Assembly (NCBI RefSeq): GCF_900566075.1
Contig: NZ_UPHU01000001.1
Location: forward strand, 3,348,001-3,412,000
Source of the DNA: Mycobacterium pseudokansasii
GTDB lineage: Bacteria > Actinomycetota > Actinomycetes > Mycobacteriales > Mycobacteriaceae
Direction: 5' to 3'
Length of the DNA: 64,000 bases
Shown here: one piece after another, positions 37,410 to 46,843 of the stretch
Layout: each line of letters opens with the position of its first letter
Position numbering within the stretch: position 1 is the stretch's first letter
Translations under genes and position numbers: made by a program
Notes under the pieces: generated by a model
What the model was told of the DNA's origin: nothing
Seen by the model: only the letters and a program-made list of their open reading frames with translations
The model's database searches: none

Positions 37410-38783
37410 CCGCCGGCCCGGGCTGGGAGCGTTTTCGTGAGGACGTTTTGACCGCGATGCGAGACGGTGCAGTTGAGCAGCTTGCCCGCCTGACCTGGAG
37501 CGCCGAGCGGATCCAGCGAGAACAGCGTGAGCGTCTGCAGACACTGTTAATGCAGGCGGCCGAGTGCTCGCCGTTTCATCGCCGCTGCCTGGCGGGGATC
37601 GATCTCGCCGGCATCGACCCTGCTGACCTGTCAGCGTTGCCGGTGATGACCAAGACACAGATGATGGACTCGCTCGACGACGTCTTCACCGACCGCCGCC
37701 TGCGGCGCACCCATGTCGAGTCGGCACTGGCGACCACCGCTGCCCCGGTGCCGCTCCTGGACGACTACATCGCGCTGGCTTCCGGTGGCTGTTCCGGCCA
37801 GCGAGGGGTGTTTGTCCTGGACCGAACCGCGGTGACTTCCTTTGCGGCCGCGGTGGCCCGCCAGCCGATCGGAACCCCGCTGGCGTCGGACACGCTCGAT
37901 GAGCGACCTCGGATCGCTTTCGTCGCCGCGGCATCGCCGGTGCATGCCACGGGCATGGTGAGCGCGCTGACCTGTGGTGCGGATTCGCCCGTTCGATCCC
38001 CACCTGGTACCAGCGACTTTGCCACTGGGCGAGATTGTCGGCCGGCTCAACGTGTTGCAGCCGCCGATGCTCAGTGGATATGCCTCGATGCTGGTACGGC
38101 TGGCCGCAGAAGCCCGCGCCGGGCGCTTACAGATCACCCCGGCACAGGTGAGTTCCACGAGCGAAACGCTGCTGCCCGAGATGCGCTCGGCCGTCCGTGC
38201 AGCATTCGGCGTGCCGGTTGTTGACGGCTTTGGATCCACGGAAGGACTCGTGGGCCGAACCGGACCCGACGATGACGTCCTGGTGTTCAGCACCGATATG
38301 TGCATCGTCGAGTTGGTCGACGCCCACAACCAGCCAGTGGCACGGGGTGCGGCATCAGCGAAAGTGCTTGTCACCAATCTGTACAACCTGACCCAGCCGT
38401 TGATCCGCTATGAGCTCACCGACGCCTTCGTCCAACAGCCCGATGCCGCCGAACACGGCTATCTACAGGCGCGCGTGCACGGGCGCAGCGACGACGTGCT
38501 GCACTACGACACGGTCGATGTCCATCCCATCGTGATCCGTTCAGTGCTAGTCAGGACGCCCGAGGTCGTCGACTATCAGGTGCGCCAAACCCGATGCGGC
38601 ATCAACGTATTCGCTGTCACAGCCGACGAGTGCCGCCTCAGTGGTCTCGCTGATCGCCTGCGCCAGGCACTTTTCGACGGCGGTCTGCGTGAAGCCGATG
38701 TGACCGTGCACCGCGTCGACCGGCTCGACCGTCACCCGGTCAGCGGAAAATTGCGGAGCTTCGTTCCCCTCACCGCCGCATAG
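37406..38783 (+). pseudogene. Frameshifted AMP-binding CoA ligase (PaaK-like)
   Basis: The frame from ATG 37406 covers the N-terminal domain (ECSPFHRRCLAGIDLAG, LPVMTKTQMMDSLDDVF, and the P-loop ASGGCSGQRGVFVLD) to about residue 195. Near 37985 a single shift moves the coding potential to another frame, which runs from FDPHLVPATLPLGEIVGRL through VVDGFGSTEGLVG and LIRYELTDAF to the stop at 38783. Both halves belong to phenylacetate-CoA-ligase-like adenylating enzymes. The P-loop also has Cys where Ser or Thr is usual. Linked to the truncated tetR gene by ATGA overlap, so it was once a regulated operon. A single-base assembly error remains possible. Confidence 0.72.
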
Positions 38784-39008
38784 CCGCTCGATGAGAGCCC
38801 ACGACGAGTTTGCGTCGAGGGTGCCTTTTCGCCAATGGCACACAGCGCCCCCACCCGGTCGCAGCGATGTTCCACGTTACCAAGCGGACCGCGCTATCCC
38901 AGGCCACAATCCAATAGGCCCGGCTGTCATCGAATCCCAGGGTGATTCAACGCCTGGCGCGTCGTGGCACCTCGCATACCGTCCGTCAGCGGTCTAGAGT
39001 TCCGGTCG

Positions 39009-40832
39009 ATGCGTCGTACGTGGACCTGGACATTCGACCTGCCGCCGGATCAGTTGTGGCCGGTGCTGGCCGACACCGACAGGTTCAACGAGGCGCTCGG
39101 GCTGCCGCCCTACACGCTCGAAGAGACCCCGCAAGCCAACGGCACGGTCCGGCGCCGCGGGCGAGGCAGGGTGGCGGGCTTCTCGCTGGAGTGGGAGGAA
39201 AAGCCGTACGAATGGATCTCGGGTCGGCACTTTCGCCAATCGCGGGTGTTTACCAAGGGGCCATTCCGTCGCTTCGGCCCGGTCTTCGATCTCGAGTCCG
39301 ACGGTAACGGGGGCTCGCGCGTCACCTACTCACTCGAATGGGAGCCACTGGGATTGGTCGGCCGCCTGTTCGGCGCGCGGCTTGCCACCCAGGCGGGCGA
39401 AGCGGTGGGAAAACGCGTCGTGGAGGCGGTCGGGTTTGCGCACGGCAATCATCCGCCCGACCGCATCACACCGTTCGTGGTGCCGGAGCCCACGCTGCCT
39501 CCCGGTGCCCGGGAGCGGGCCACGGCCATGGCGCAAGACCTGGATCGCGGCCCCTACGGTAACGGGCTGGGCGCGCGGCTCGCCGAACTGGTGCTGCACG
39601 GGATGACCACCGACCTCACCCGTCTTCGGCCCAAGGTACTGGCGAGCACCCTCGGCGTGCCGGCCCGCGCCGCGACCGAGACCTGTCTGGCGGCCGTGAA
39701 AGCGGGACTGCTCAGCATGAAATGGGAGTTGCTCTGCCCCAACTGCCGCGGAGCCAAGGTCAGCGTTGCCACCCTGTCGGAGCTGCCGCACGGCGCGCAC
39801 TGTTCGTCGTGCAACATCGACTACGACCGCGACTTCGAGCGCAACGTCGAGCTGACGTTCGCACCGGCACCCACGGTGCGCCCCTTGCCCGTCGGCCGTT
39901 TCTGCCTGTCCGGGCCGATGGAGACCCAACATGTCGTCGTGCAGGTTCTGCTGGCTGCGGGGGAGCGGCGCGATGTGGCCGTCGACCTGGCCGCGGGCTC
40001 GTATCGGTTACGTACGTTGCATCCGGGCGATTTCGTCGACATCGAGTACCGGTCCGGCGCGTTTCCCGGCCTGCGTATCACCGCCTCGGGCGTGGAAGTG
40101 CTGGACGTCGCGGATGGGGATAACGCGCCGGGACGCGTGACCTTTGTCAACGATGCCGGCTTTGAGCTGGCCGCGTTGATCGAGGACCGAACCTGGGCTC
40201 TTGAGACGCTAACAGCGCCAGAAGTGATCTCGCTGCAGGCTTTTCGCGATCTGTTCGCCGAGGCGACACTGCGCCCGGGCGACGATGCGGGGATCAGCCA
40301 GGTCGCGTTGCTCTTCACCGACCTGCGGGGCTCGACGGCCCTGTACGAACGGGTCGGCGATGCCACCGCCTACAACCTGGTGCGCGAGCACTTCACGCTG
40401 CTGGCCGCGATCGTGCGCGAGCATGACGGTGCGGTGGTCAAGACGATCGGTGACGCGGTCATGGCCTCATTCACCGATCCGGCGCAAGCGGTCCGCGCGG
40501 CGCTGGCCATGCAAGCGGGGATAGCCGCGTCGGCGACCGTAAGCCGCGACCTTGTGCTGAAGGTGGGCGTGCATGCCGGTCCCAGCGTTGTCGTGACGTT
40601 GAACGGCCGCCTGGACTACTTCGGCTCCACGGTGAACATGGCCGCACGCCTGCAGGGCCAGAGTGCCGGTGGCGACATCGTGTTGTCACACGCCGTCGCC
40701 GACGATCCGGCGGTACGGGAAATTGTGGCCGACGTGCCCCAGCGGCACGAGACGGTCATGCTCAAGGGCTTCGCCACCCCCGTCGGCTTTGTGCGCCTAT
40801 TGACCTCGCAAGAATCGAATCAGCCTGTCTGA
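39009..40832 (+). CDS. Class III adenylate cyclase with DUF5939 N-terminus
   Basis: The 607-residue protein (start MRRTWTWTFDLPPDQLW) has an N-terminal START-like part (1-150), a middle region with a zinc-ribbon-like pair CPNC and CSSC (about 236-270), and a C-terminal cyclase domain (about 430-600). All catalytic residues of a class III cyclase are seen: metal Asp in LLFTDLRGSTALYE, Lys and second Asp in VVKTIGDAVMASF, Asp, Asn and Arg in RLDYFGSTVNMAARLQ. The Lys/Asp pair points to ATP as substrate, giving cAMP. The N-terminal half suggests control by a bound ligand. Soluble, no membrane helices. Confidence 0.93.
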   Translation: MRRTWTWTFDLPPDQLWPVLADTDRFNEALGLPPYTLEETPQANGTVRRRGRGRVAGFSLEWEEKPYEWISGRHFRQSRVFTKGPFRRFGPVFDLESDGNGGSRVTYSLEWEPLGLVGRLFGARLATQAGEAVGKRVVEAVGFAHGNHPPDRITPFVVPEPTLPPGARERATAMAQDLDRGPYGNGLGARLAELVLHGMTTDLTRLRPKVLASTLGVPARAATETCLAAVKAGLLSMKWELLCPNCRGAKVSVATLSELPHGAHCSSCNIDYDRDFERNVELTFAPAPTVRPLPVGRFCLSGPMETQHVVVQVLLAAGERRDVAVDLAAGSYRLRTLHPGDFVDIEYRSGAFPGLRITASGVEVLDVADGDNAPGRVTFVNDAGFELAALIEDRTWALETLTAPEVISLQAFRDLFAEATLRPGDDAGISQVALLFTDLRGSTALYERVGDATAYNLVREHFTLLAAIVREHDGAVVKTIGDAVMASFTDPAQAVRAALAMQAGIAASATVSRDLVLKVGVHAGPSVVVTLNGRLDYFGSTVNMAARLQGQSAGGDIVLSHAVADDPAVREIVADVPQRHETVMLKGFATPVGFVRLLTSQESNQPV

Positions 40833-40896
40833 CAGAACTTTCCGGCCCGACCAGCCAGGATTGTCCCGGGATACCGCACTCGGGCCCCGAACGCGC

Positions 40897-41952
40897 TCAG
40901 GTCAGTGGCCGGGTGGCCTTCATGAGGGGTCCGAAGCCGACGGCTTCCATGCGGTCCATCATCTTCGTGGGTGACGGGCGTTGCTGCAGCAATGCGTCGA
41001 CCGCCTCGTCGGGGGTGTCGACGATGCGCACCAGTTGGTCAAAGTCCTCAGGTGTCAGCTTCTTGCCGCCGACGAACAGGGCCCGCAAAACCGGCAACAC
41101 GGGGAGCTTCTCGGTCCAGAACTCCCGGCCGAGGAAGATCATCGGGGAGAACGCCACCGCATTTCTCGGGTAATAGTTCTGGGCGGCGTTCTGAAACACT
41201 TCCTGGATGGTGCCCGCCGCGCCGCGGGTGTAGATGATCCCGTTGGCCGCCAGGGAAAGCAGGATGTCTTCGCGGATGCTGTTCTGGAAATACTTGGCGA
41301 CGTCCGTAGCCAGCGGTGACATTGGTTCGTTGCCGTAGTACCAGGTGGGAACCGCGATGCTGCGCCCCCCGGTGTCGGCGAATGTTTGGGCTATCTCGTA
41401 GGCGGGCGCGGCCCAATCGTGTAGCTGGCGCACGATCCCGGTATCGATCTCGCCGGTACAGGAGACCACCGCCGCACTCTCGGGCAACGTCGGCTGGTTC
41501 TGTAAGTGTTTCAGTGCCTCGGTCACGTCTTGGTCCGACGTGTTGGCGAGCATTGCGCCCAAGTGGGTGGCTTCCATGGCGCCGGGCCCGCCGCCGCTGG
41601 CGACCAGGCAGCCGCACTGGGTCAGTGTCCGCGCGAGGCGTGCCACATTTGCATAGTTCGGGGTCGTGCGAGTCTCGTCGTGGCCACCCATGATGGCCAC
41701 CGTGGGTGACTTGACGCTGTGGAAAAACACTGTGAGGGCACGCATGATCGAGTGGTCGTGCAGCGCCTGCATCATCCCTGCGTAGGGATCGGTGGGGCAT
41801 GCGCCGCCGTTGGCAGTGAAGTACCGGTACGAGCGGAAATCCAATGTCTCGGCGAAGCTGAGTGGGCGGTGCGGTTCGAAGCCGCTCATCAGCTCCAGTG
41901 ACGTGTACAACGAGTTGCGGAGCGGCTGAAACGGAACTTCCAGGTTCGGCAT
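40897..41952 (-). CDS. LOG-family-like Rossmann protein
   Basis: The 351-residue protein has the segment CLVASGGGPGAMEATHLGAM (near 160), which matches the GGGxGxMEA nucleotide-phosphate loop of LOG/lysine-decarboxylase-like proteins, and YTRGAAGTIQEVFQNA (near 260), which corresponds to the family's PGGxGTxxE motif with Arg-Gly-Ala in place of Pro-Gly-Gly. LOG enzymes cut ribose phosphate from N6-modified AMP. This protein is longer than typical LOG (about 190 aa) by an N-terminal extension of about 110 residues. Role is uncertain. Convergent with the cyclase gene. Confidence 0.82.
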   Translation of the reverse strand: MPNLEVPFQPLRNSLYTSLELMSGFEPHRPLSFAETLDFRSYRYFTANGGACPTDPYAGMMQALHDHSIMRALTVFFHSVKSPTVAIMGGHDETRTTPNYANVARLARTLTQCGCLVASGGGPGAMEATHLGAMLANTSDQDVTEALKHLQNQPTLPESAAVVSCTGEIDTGIVRQLHDWAAPAYEIAQTFADTGGRSIAVPTWYYGNEPMSPLATDVAKYFQNSIREDILLSLAANGIIYTRGAAGTIQEVFQNAAQNYYPRNAVAFSPMIFLGREFWTEKLPVLPVLRALFVGGKKLTPEDFDQLVRIVDTPDEAVDALLQQRPSPTKMMDRMEAVGFGPLMKATRPLT

Positions 41953-42296
41953 CTGAGCTCAGCACTTTCATGTCTGGTCATCGGTCGGCTGAACATGTGC
42001 GGTCTCCGGTAGACCGCGTCGCTACACAAGAGCAACCGCACCGTTCATGAAATCTCTTGAAGAACAAACTAAAACGAATGCAGCCGGTTTGCCGGTAAAC
42101 AGCAATCTTCGCGCCGATCAATATCGACCTCCGCTGGAATATACCGACCTCGCCCATCCGCGAGGAACAGGTTCGGCCCAGCTGATCTTGCCGCGTCGGA
42201 CACACAAATCAGCAAGCGGTACAGAACATTTCGTGAAAGCCCTCAGGTGGCTCTGAACGCGCGCCGAACACTGGCTTGGTAGTGGTGGCTACGGCG
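41953..42296. other. Intergenic region, AT-richer
   Basis: No supported gene. A 69-codon plus-strand frame at 42047-42256 (MKSLEEQTKTNAAG) is open but lacks a convincing ribosome-binding site. The stretch 42050-42150 has lower GC than its neighbours and may contain promoters or foreign DNA. Confidence 0.35.
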
Positions 42297-43274
42297 TCAG
42301 ACCACCCGCAGGATCGGCGAGGCGGAAAAGTCGGGTGGTTGCGGACCGAGTGCGGCGGTGACCGACCGGGGCACCGAGATATCGGCGAGGTAGAGAGCAC
42401 CGACCTGCGGTGCATTGCGCATACCGATCTTGGGCAACGCCAACGTCAGTGTTGCCTCGGCGCTGATGACATCTCCGGGCGCCTCTCCCGATGTGACGTC
42501 AAGTCCGCTAGGCGTGTCCAACGCGACCACCGAACTGGCGGACGTCATCGCGGCGATCAGTTCGGCGGCGCGCCCCCGTGGTGCGCCGCGCAGGGAATAG
42601 CCGATCAGCGCGTCCACGGTGAGGTCGGCATCGACGACGGTGTCGCTGGTCGCCACCTTCATCCGTCGCAGAATGTCGAACTGGTGTGCCGGCACCGGGT
42701 TCAGCTGGTCTGCTGGACCGCCCAGCGTCACCACGACATCGACGCCTGCATTGGCGAGATGCCGCGCCGCTACCAGACCGCCGCCCCCATTGCCGCCGGA
42801 ACCCGCGACCACAGCAACCCGGTCGGGCGCGGCCAGGGCGAGCACCAAACGGGCCAGCCGGTGACCGGCGTTCTCCATCATCTGAATCAGGTCGATACGC
42901 AAGTCCTGCATCATCACGCGGTCCACCTCGACCATCTGCTCCCTGGTCAGCCAACCGATGTCGTCGGCAATCACGGCGGGAAACACGTCGCTGGACGGTC
43001 CACTCACGTCGAGCCCGGCCAGTAGGTGGCCCGCGTATCGCGCCGGCCAGCCTTCAGCGCCGCCGTAACGCCGCTCGGCGGATTGGAGAAGCCCGACAAG
43101 CTGGCTCCGGGACGGCAACCGCCCGGCGCGGTCCCACAGCCGCGCCTGCAGGTAACCGCTGTACCACAAGGCCCACTCGGGGTCGGCACCGTCGGTGTCG
43201 GCGTAAGCCTGATGGTGTCGTTCGCCGGTCTCCACCAGCAGGTCTGCCAGTTCTGCCACGGTGATCGAGATCAT
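42297..43274 (-). CDS. YjeF-N-type NAD(P)H-hydrate epimerase-like protein with extra N-terminal domain
   Basis: The start is ATG 43274 (MISITVAELADLLVETGERHH). Of 325 residues, the last ~205 match the YjeF N-terminal (NAXE) Rossmann fold: LTREQMVEVDRVMMQDL, MENAGHRLA, then AGSGGNGGGGLVAARHLANA, and LDTPSGLDVTSGE. NAXE repairs hydrated NAD(P)H. The normal loop is NGGDGLVAARHL; here the Asp is replaced by Gly. The first ~100 residues form a separate helical, Trp/Tyr-rich domain (LWYSGYLQARLWDRAGRL) not part of NAXE. The dehydratase (NNRD) half is absent. Epimerase activity is uncertain; it may be a repurposed member. Confidence 0.85.
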   Translation of the reverse strand: MISITVAELADLLVETGERHHQAYADTDGADPEWALWYSGYLQARLWDRAGRLPSRSQLVGLLQSAERRYGGAEGWPARYAGHLLAGLDVSGPSSDVFPAVIADDIGWLTREQMVEVDRVMMQDLRIDLIQMMENAGHRLARLVLALAAPDRVAVVAGSGGNGGGGLVAARHLANAGVDVVVTLGGPADQLNPVPAHQFDILRRMKVATSDTVVDADLTVDALIGYSLRGAPRGRAAELIAAMTSASSVVALDTPSGLDVTSGEAPGDVISAEATLTLALPKIGMRNAPQVGALYLADISVPRSVTAALGPQPPDFSASPILRVV

Positions 43275-44123
43275 GTCGTTACGCCCATCATGTTGTTGTT
43301 CGGCGTTGGGGCACCGAGGCATTGGTCGCTTGGGGGCCTGACCGCCCTCGGCGGGTTCGGACCCGAAGTGGCATCACTCGTGCGCGGGCGGGCTCGTCCG
43401 GGATTTGCGCGGATAGGGTCCGCGGTCGTCGGCCGCTCAACCGGCTCCGCCTCGATTGTGGCGACCAATCGTCACTCCTGGTGTGGTGCATTCGGGTTTC
43501 ACTGCGGCCGGCATCACGCTACTCCTGGGAGCCCAACGCTGACATGGGTTTACCTCACCGCGTGGCCACAGCGTCGGCAACGCGCGCATGCTGGCGCCCG
43601 GCGGCATTCGGATTCGACCACGGATTCAACGACCCCGGGCCCATTCCGGCTTCCCGGCTCAGGTCGGCTTAAGTCGGGTTAGGTCGGCTTGGGTCGGGTT
43701 GGGTGGGTCAGGTCGGCGCGAAATCCGGTGTGAGGTCCGTCGTCGGACATCGGGGACGACAATGGTTGGCGCACCGACGATTTCGCCGTTGGAGGGTGCC
43801 GGGAGCGCCGGTACGTCGATACCGCCGTCCGACGCCCCGATCGTGTCTCGGCCCCGGAAGGCATTCATCAGCCGGCCGAGACTGGTTTCCGCCATCCCGA
43901 GCATTAGCTGTGGGCCAGCTGAAAGCTGGCTGAAAGTCTAACCGCGCGACTGAAGCGAAATTACGCTCGCGCTAAGCCGAGAGGTCGGTGATCAGCCTTG
44001 CCCGCAACAGGCGGCAGGTTGCTGATGTCGAATCCAATTGCACCACCGCAATTGCCGCAGCGCAGGCACCCATATGGCCGCTGCACCACTGAGTCATCGA
44101 GTTCGGCGGGTGAGGAGATGGCA
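43275..44123. other. Long intergenic region upstream of PE_PGRS
   Basis: These 849 bases contain no gene I can support. An 81-codon minus-strand frame (43659-43904, start MLGMAETSLGRLMNAFRGRD) has reasonable codon use in its first half but no ribosome-binding site; I leave it uncalled. The region contains a decamer repeat (43661-43717) and a perfect 7-base-arm hairpin (43914-43920 with 43924-43930). The PE_PGRS promoter should lie in the last 150 bases. Confidence 0.4.
43661..43717. repeat. Imperfect 10-bp tandem repeat
   Basis: Five to six units of ten bases follow each other: AGGTCGGCTT, AAGTCGGGTT, AGGTCGGCTT, GGGTCGGGTT, then GGGTGGGTCA and a partial GGTCGGC. The strand asymmetry (G and T on the plus strand) is strong. 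It lies in non-coding DNA between the YjeF-like gene and the PE_PGRS gene. Confidence 0.65.
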
Positions 44124-45911
44124 ATGCCGTTTGTGATCGCTGCGCCGGAGATGATCGCTGCTGCGGCAGCGGATTTGGCCACGATGAGCTCGGCGTTGAG
44201 CGCTGCGAACGCGGCGGTAGCGGGGCCGACGACGGCGGTACTGGCCGCGGGTGCCGACGAAGTGTCAGCGGCCATCGCGGCAGTGTTCACTTCGCACGGT
44301 CAGGACTACCAAGCGCTCAGTACCAAGATGGCCGTGCTGCACGACCAGTTCGTGCAAGCATTGCCGGGGTCAGCGGGCTCCTACGTCGGCGCCCAGGCCG
44401 CCAATGTCTCGCCTCTGCAAGCCGTGGAGCAGGACCTGCTCAATGTGATCAACGCGCCGACCCTGGCCGTGCTGGGTCGCCCACTCATCGGCAACGGCGC
44501 CAACGGGGCCCCGGGAACCGGGGCCAACGGCGCGCCCGGCGGCCTGTTGTACGGCAACGGCGGAGCCGGCGGGTCGGGGGCAACCAACCACAACGGCGGC
44601 AACGGCGGGGCCGCCGGGTTGATCGGCAACGGCGGCGCCGGCGGGGCGGGCGGAAACGGCGGGATAGTCGTCGGCACGGGCGGTAACGGCGGGGCCGGCG
44701 GAGCCGGCGGCCTGCTGTTGGGCAACGGCGGCCGTGGCGGAGCCGGCGGGCTCGCCTCCGGCAACAACCTCGGCGGCGCGGGCGGGGCGGGCGGGACCGG
44801 CGGCCTGCTGTTCGGCACCGGCGGCGCCGGAGGGGCCGGCGGGTCCAGCGGTAACGGTCTCGGCGGGGCCGGCGGAGTCGGCGGAACCGGTGGCGCGCTG
44901 TTCGGGACCGGCGGCGCCGGCGGTTCGGGCGGGGCCGGCGACGTCGGAAGCGGCGGCGCCGGTGGAACCGGGGGTGCCGGCGGCTTGGTGGGCGGCGCCG
45001 GCGGTGCCGGCGGGAGCGGCGCAGCGGGCAACGTCAACGGCGGAACCGGCGGCACCGGCGGAACCGGCGGCCTGCTGTTCGGCAATGGGGGCCACGGCGG
45101 CACCGGCGGCGTAGGTCTGACCGGTGCCGGCGGGGACGGCGGGGCCGGCGGCAACGCCGGCATGCTGTTCGGTAGCGGGGCGGACGGCGGGGCGGGCGGC
45201 GGCGGCCTCACCACCGGCGGGACCGGCGGCGCGGGCGGTACGGCCGCCGCCCTGATCGGCAACGGCGGCACCGGTGGCGGCGGCGGCGCCGGCGCCACCG
45301 CCGGTAAAGGCGGGATCGGTGCCGCGGGTGGGCTGGTCGGCAATGGCGGAGTCGGCGGAAACGGTGGAGACGGGTTAGGCATGGTCGGCGTTGGCGGGGC
45401 CGGCGCGGCCGGCGGCAAGGCGGGCTTGTTCTTCGGTAACGGCGGGGCCGGCGGAGCCGGCGGCACCGGCAACCAAAGTGCGGGCGCCGGAGGTGCGGGC
45501 GGCAACGCCGGCTTGCTGATCGGCGTCGGCGGAGCCGGGGGAGAAGGCGGGATCGGTGGGATCACCGCGGGCAAGGGCGGCGCCGGTGGCACCGGCGCCC
45601 TGGTGATCGGCAACGGCGGCGACGGCGGCGACGGCGGAAACTCCTTCCAGCGCAACGGCGGCGACGGCGGAACCGGCGGCAACGCGGGTCTGTTCGGTGG
45701 CGGAGGCACCGGCGGCGCCGGCGGCGGGAGCGGCAGCGGCGGGGGCCCGGTCGGCAAGGGCGGCAACGGCGGCAACGGCGGCAACGCCCAGTTGGTCGGA
45801 AACGGCGGCAGCGGCGGCAACGCCGGGCCTGGTGTTCCCCCCGGCGTTCCCGGTGCCGGCGGCACCGGAGGGCTGTTGTTCGGCGCAACCGGGGTTAACG
45901 GGTTGGCCTAG
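44124..45911 (+). CDS. PE_PGRS family protein
   Basis: I choose ATG 44124 over the in-frame ATG 44118, because TGAGGAG is better spaced for it and the product then starts [18 protein letters not shown] like other PE proteins. The 595-residue protein has a PE domain (1-95), the conserved linker [20 protein letters not shown], and then about 460 residues of Gly-Gly-Ala/Asn-Gly repeats with periodic [12 protein letters not shown] units. There is no separate C-terminal domain; it ends [13 protein letters not shown]. Family members are exported by ESX-5 to the cell surface. Calcium-binding beta-roll behaviour has been proposed for such repeats. Confidence 0.93.
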   Translation: MPFVIAAPEMIAAAAADLATMSSALSAANAAVAGPTTAVLAAGADEVSAAIAAVFTSHGQDYQALSTKMAVLHDQFVQALPGSAGSYVGAQAANVSPLQAVEQDLLNVINAPTLAVLGRPLIGNGANGAPGTGANGAPGGLLYGNGGAGGSGATNHNGGNGGAAGLIGNGGAGGAGGNGGIVVGTGGNGGAGGAGGLLLGNGGRGGAGGLASGNNLGGAGGAGGTGGLLFGTGGAGGAGGSSGNGLGGAGGVGGTGGALFGTGGAGGSGGAGDVGSGGAGGTGGAGGLVGGAGGAGGSGAAGNVNGGTGGTGGTGGLLFGNGGHGGTGGVGLTGAGGDGGAGGNAGMLFGSGADGGAGGGGLTTGGTGGAGGTAAALIGNGGTGGGGGAGATAGKGGIGAAGGLVGNGGVGGNGGDGLGMVGVGGAGAAGGKAGLFFGNGGAGGAGGTGNQSAGAGGAGGNAGLLIGVGGAGGEGGIGGITAGKGGAGGTGALVIGNGGDGGDGGNSFQRNGGDGGTGGNAGLFGGGGTGGAGGGSGSGGGPVGKGGNGGNGGNAQLVGNGGSGGNAGPGVPPGVPGAGGTGGLLFGATGVNGLA

Positions 45912-45979
45912 GAACCCGGCCGATTCCGCAACGGTTGCCTGGGCTCCCGACAACTGATTTCGCAATGTGACCAGGAACG

Positions 45980-46747
45980 TCAGGGGGCCAACGCGGCGCG
46001 GGCGGCGGCATGCGTCTGTCGTGCGTACCCGCCGCCGAACAGGACAACGTGCGCCAGTAGCGGGAAGAGCTGGTGTAGCCCGATTCGGTTGCGCCACCCG
46101 GGTTTCAGCGATCGCACCCGTTGGTATCCGGCAAGAATAGCGTCGTAGTGCGGGCAGCCGAACAGCGCCAGCATCGCCAGATCGGTCTCGCGGTGGCCGG
46201 CGTGCGCTGCCGGGTCGATCAGCACCGCCCCGGTGGGCGTCCACACGAGATTGCCGCTCCACAAATCCCCGTGCAGCCGAGCGGGCTGGTCGTCGTCGTC
46301 GAAATCACCTGCACGGCAACGCCTGACGACACCGTCGATCAGGCCCCGGGTCGACGCGTCCAGGCGCGCGGCTGCCAGATCGGCCATCGGGGCCAGCCGC
46401 TCCTCGGCATAGAATTCGCCCCAGCGTTGGTGCCGCCGTAGCGACATCGGCAACAGCTGCGACAACGGCCCAAAGAACCCCGGTCCGTCCCACCCGTCGG
46501 GCCCTGCGCCGAACGCCGGTGCACCCGCGTCGTGGGTGACGGCAAGCCGGCTGCCGAACGTGTATGCCGCTTCAGGGCTCGGTGTCACCGAATCAAGCCG
46601 CCGCAGGGTCAGGCTCGTTGCGTCGACTGATACGACCGTGGCGCACGGCACGCCGCCGTCGACACTTGAAAGCCATTGCAGCCCTGCGGCTTCCCAGGCG
46701 AAGTAGCCGGCGGGCGCGCCAGCATGGCGCTTGACGAACTCGGTCAC
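45980..46747 (-). CDS. Fructosamine kinase family protein
   Basis: The 255-residue product (GTG start at 46747) has the aminoglycoside/fructosamine kinase fold: ATP-binding N-lobe, catalytic loop LHGDLWSGN (near 173) and the metal-binding VLIDPAAHAGHRETDLAML (near 190). The HGDLWxGN motif is diagnostic of the fructosamine-3-kinase family, which phosphorylates sugar adducts on proteins or small molecules for deglycation. Typical length is 260-290, so it is essentially complete. The nitroreductase gene lies 96 bases upstream on the same strand. Confidence 0.9.
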   Translation of the reverse strand: MTEFVKRHAGAPAGYFAWEAAGLQWLSSVDGGVPCATVVSVDATSLTLRRLDSVTPSPEAAYTFGSRLAVTHDAGAPAFGAGPDGWDGPGFFGPLSQLLPMSLRRHQRWGEFYAEERLAPMADLAAARLDASTRGLIDGVVRRCRAGDFDDDDQPARLHGDLWSGNLVWTPTGAVLIDPAAHAGHRETDLAMLALFGCPHYDAILAGYQRVRSLKPGWRNRIGLHQLFPLLAHVVLFGGGYARQTHAAARAALAP

Positions 46748-46843
46748 GGTACTTTCAGAGGAGCGATGGTCATCTGTCGCGCTTCTCCCAACATGGGCCG
46801 CCGAATCTGTGCCGTCGCACGGCCGGCACTGGCGGCAGGCGGC

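Noticed and set aside
43659..43904. 81-codon minus-strand frame ending in the decamer repeat
   Set aside because: Codon use is reasonable in the first half only, no ribosome-binding site, and the C-terminus is repeat-derived.
44381..45865. A 494-codon Pro-rich minus-strand frame
   Set aside because: It is the antisense of the PE_PGRS Gly repeats (GGC read as GCC/CCG codons), with no start signal.
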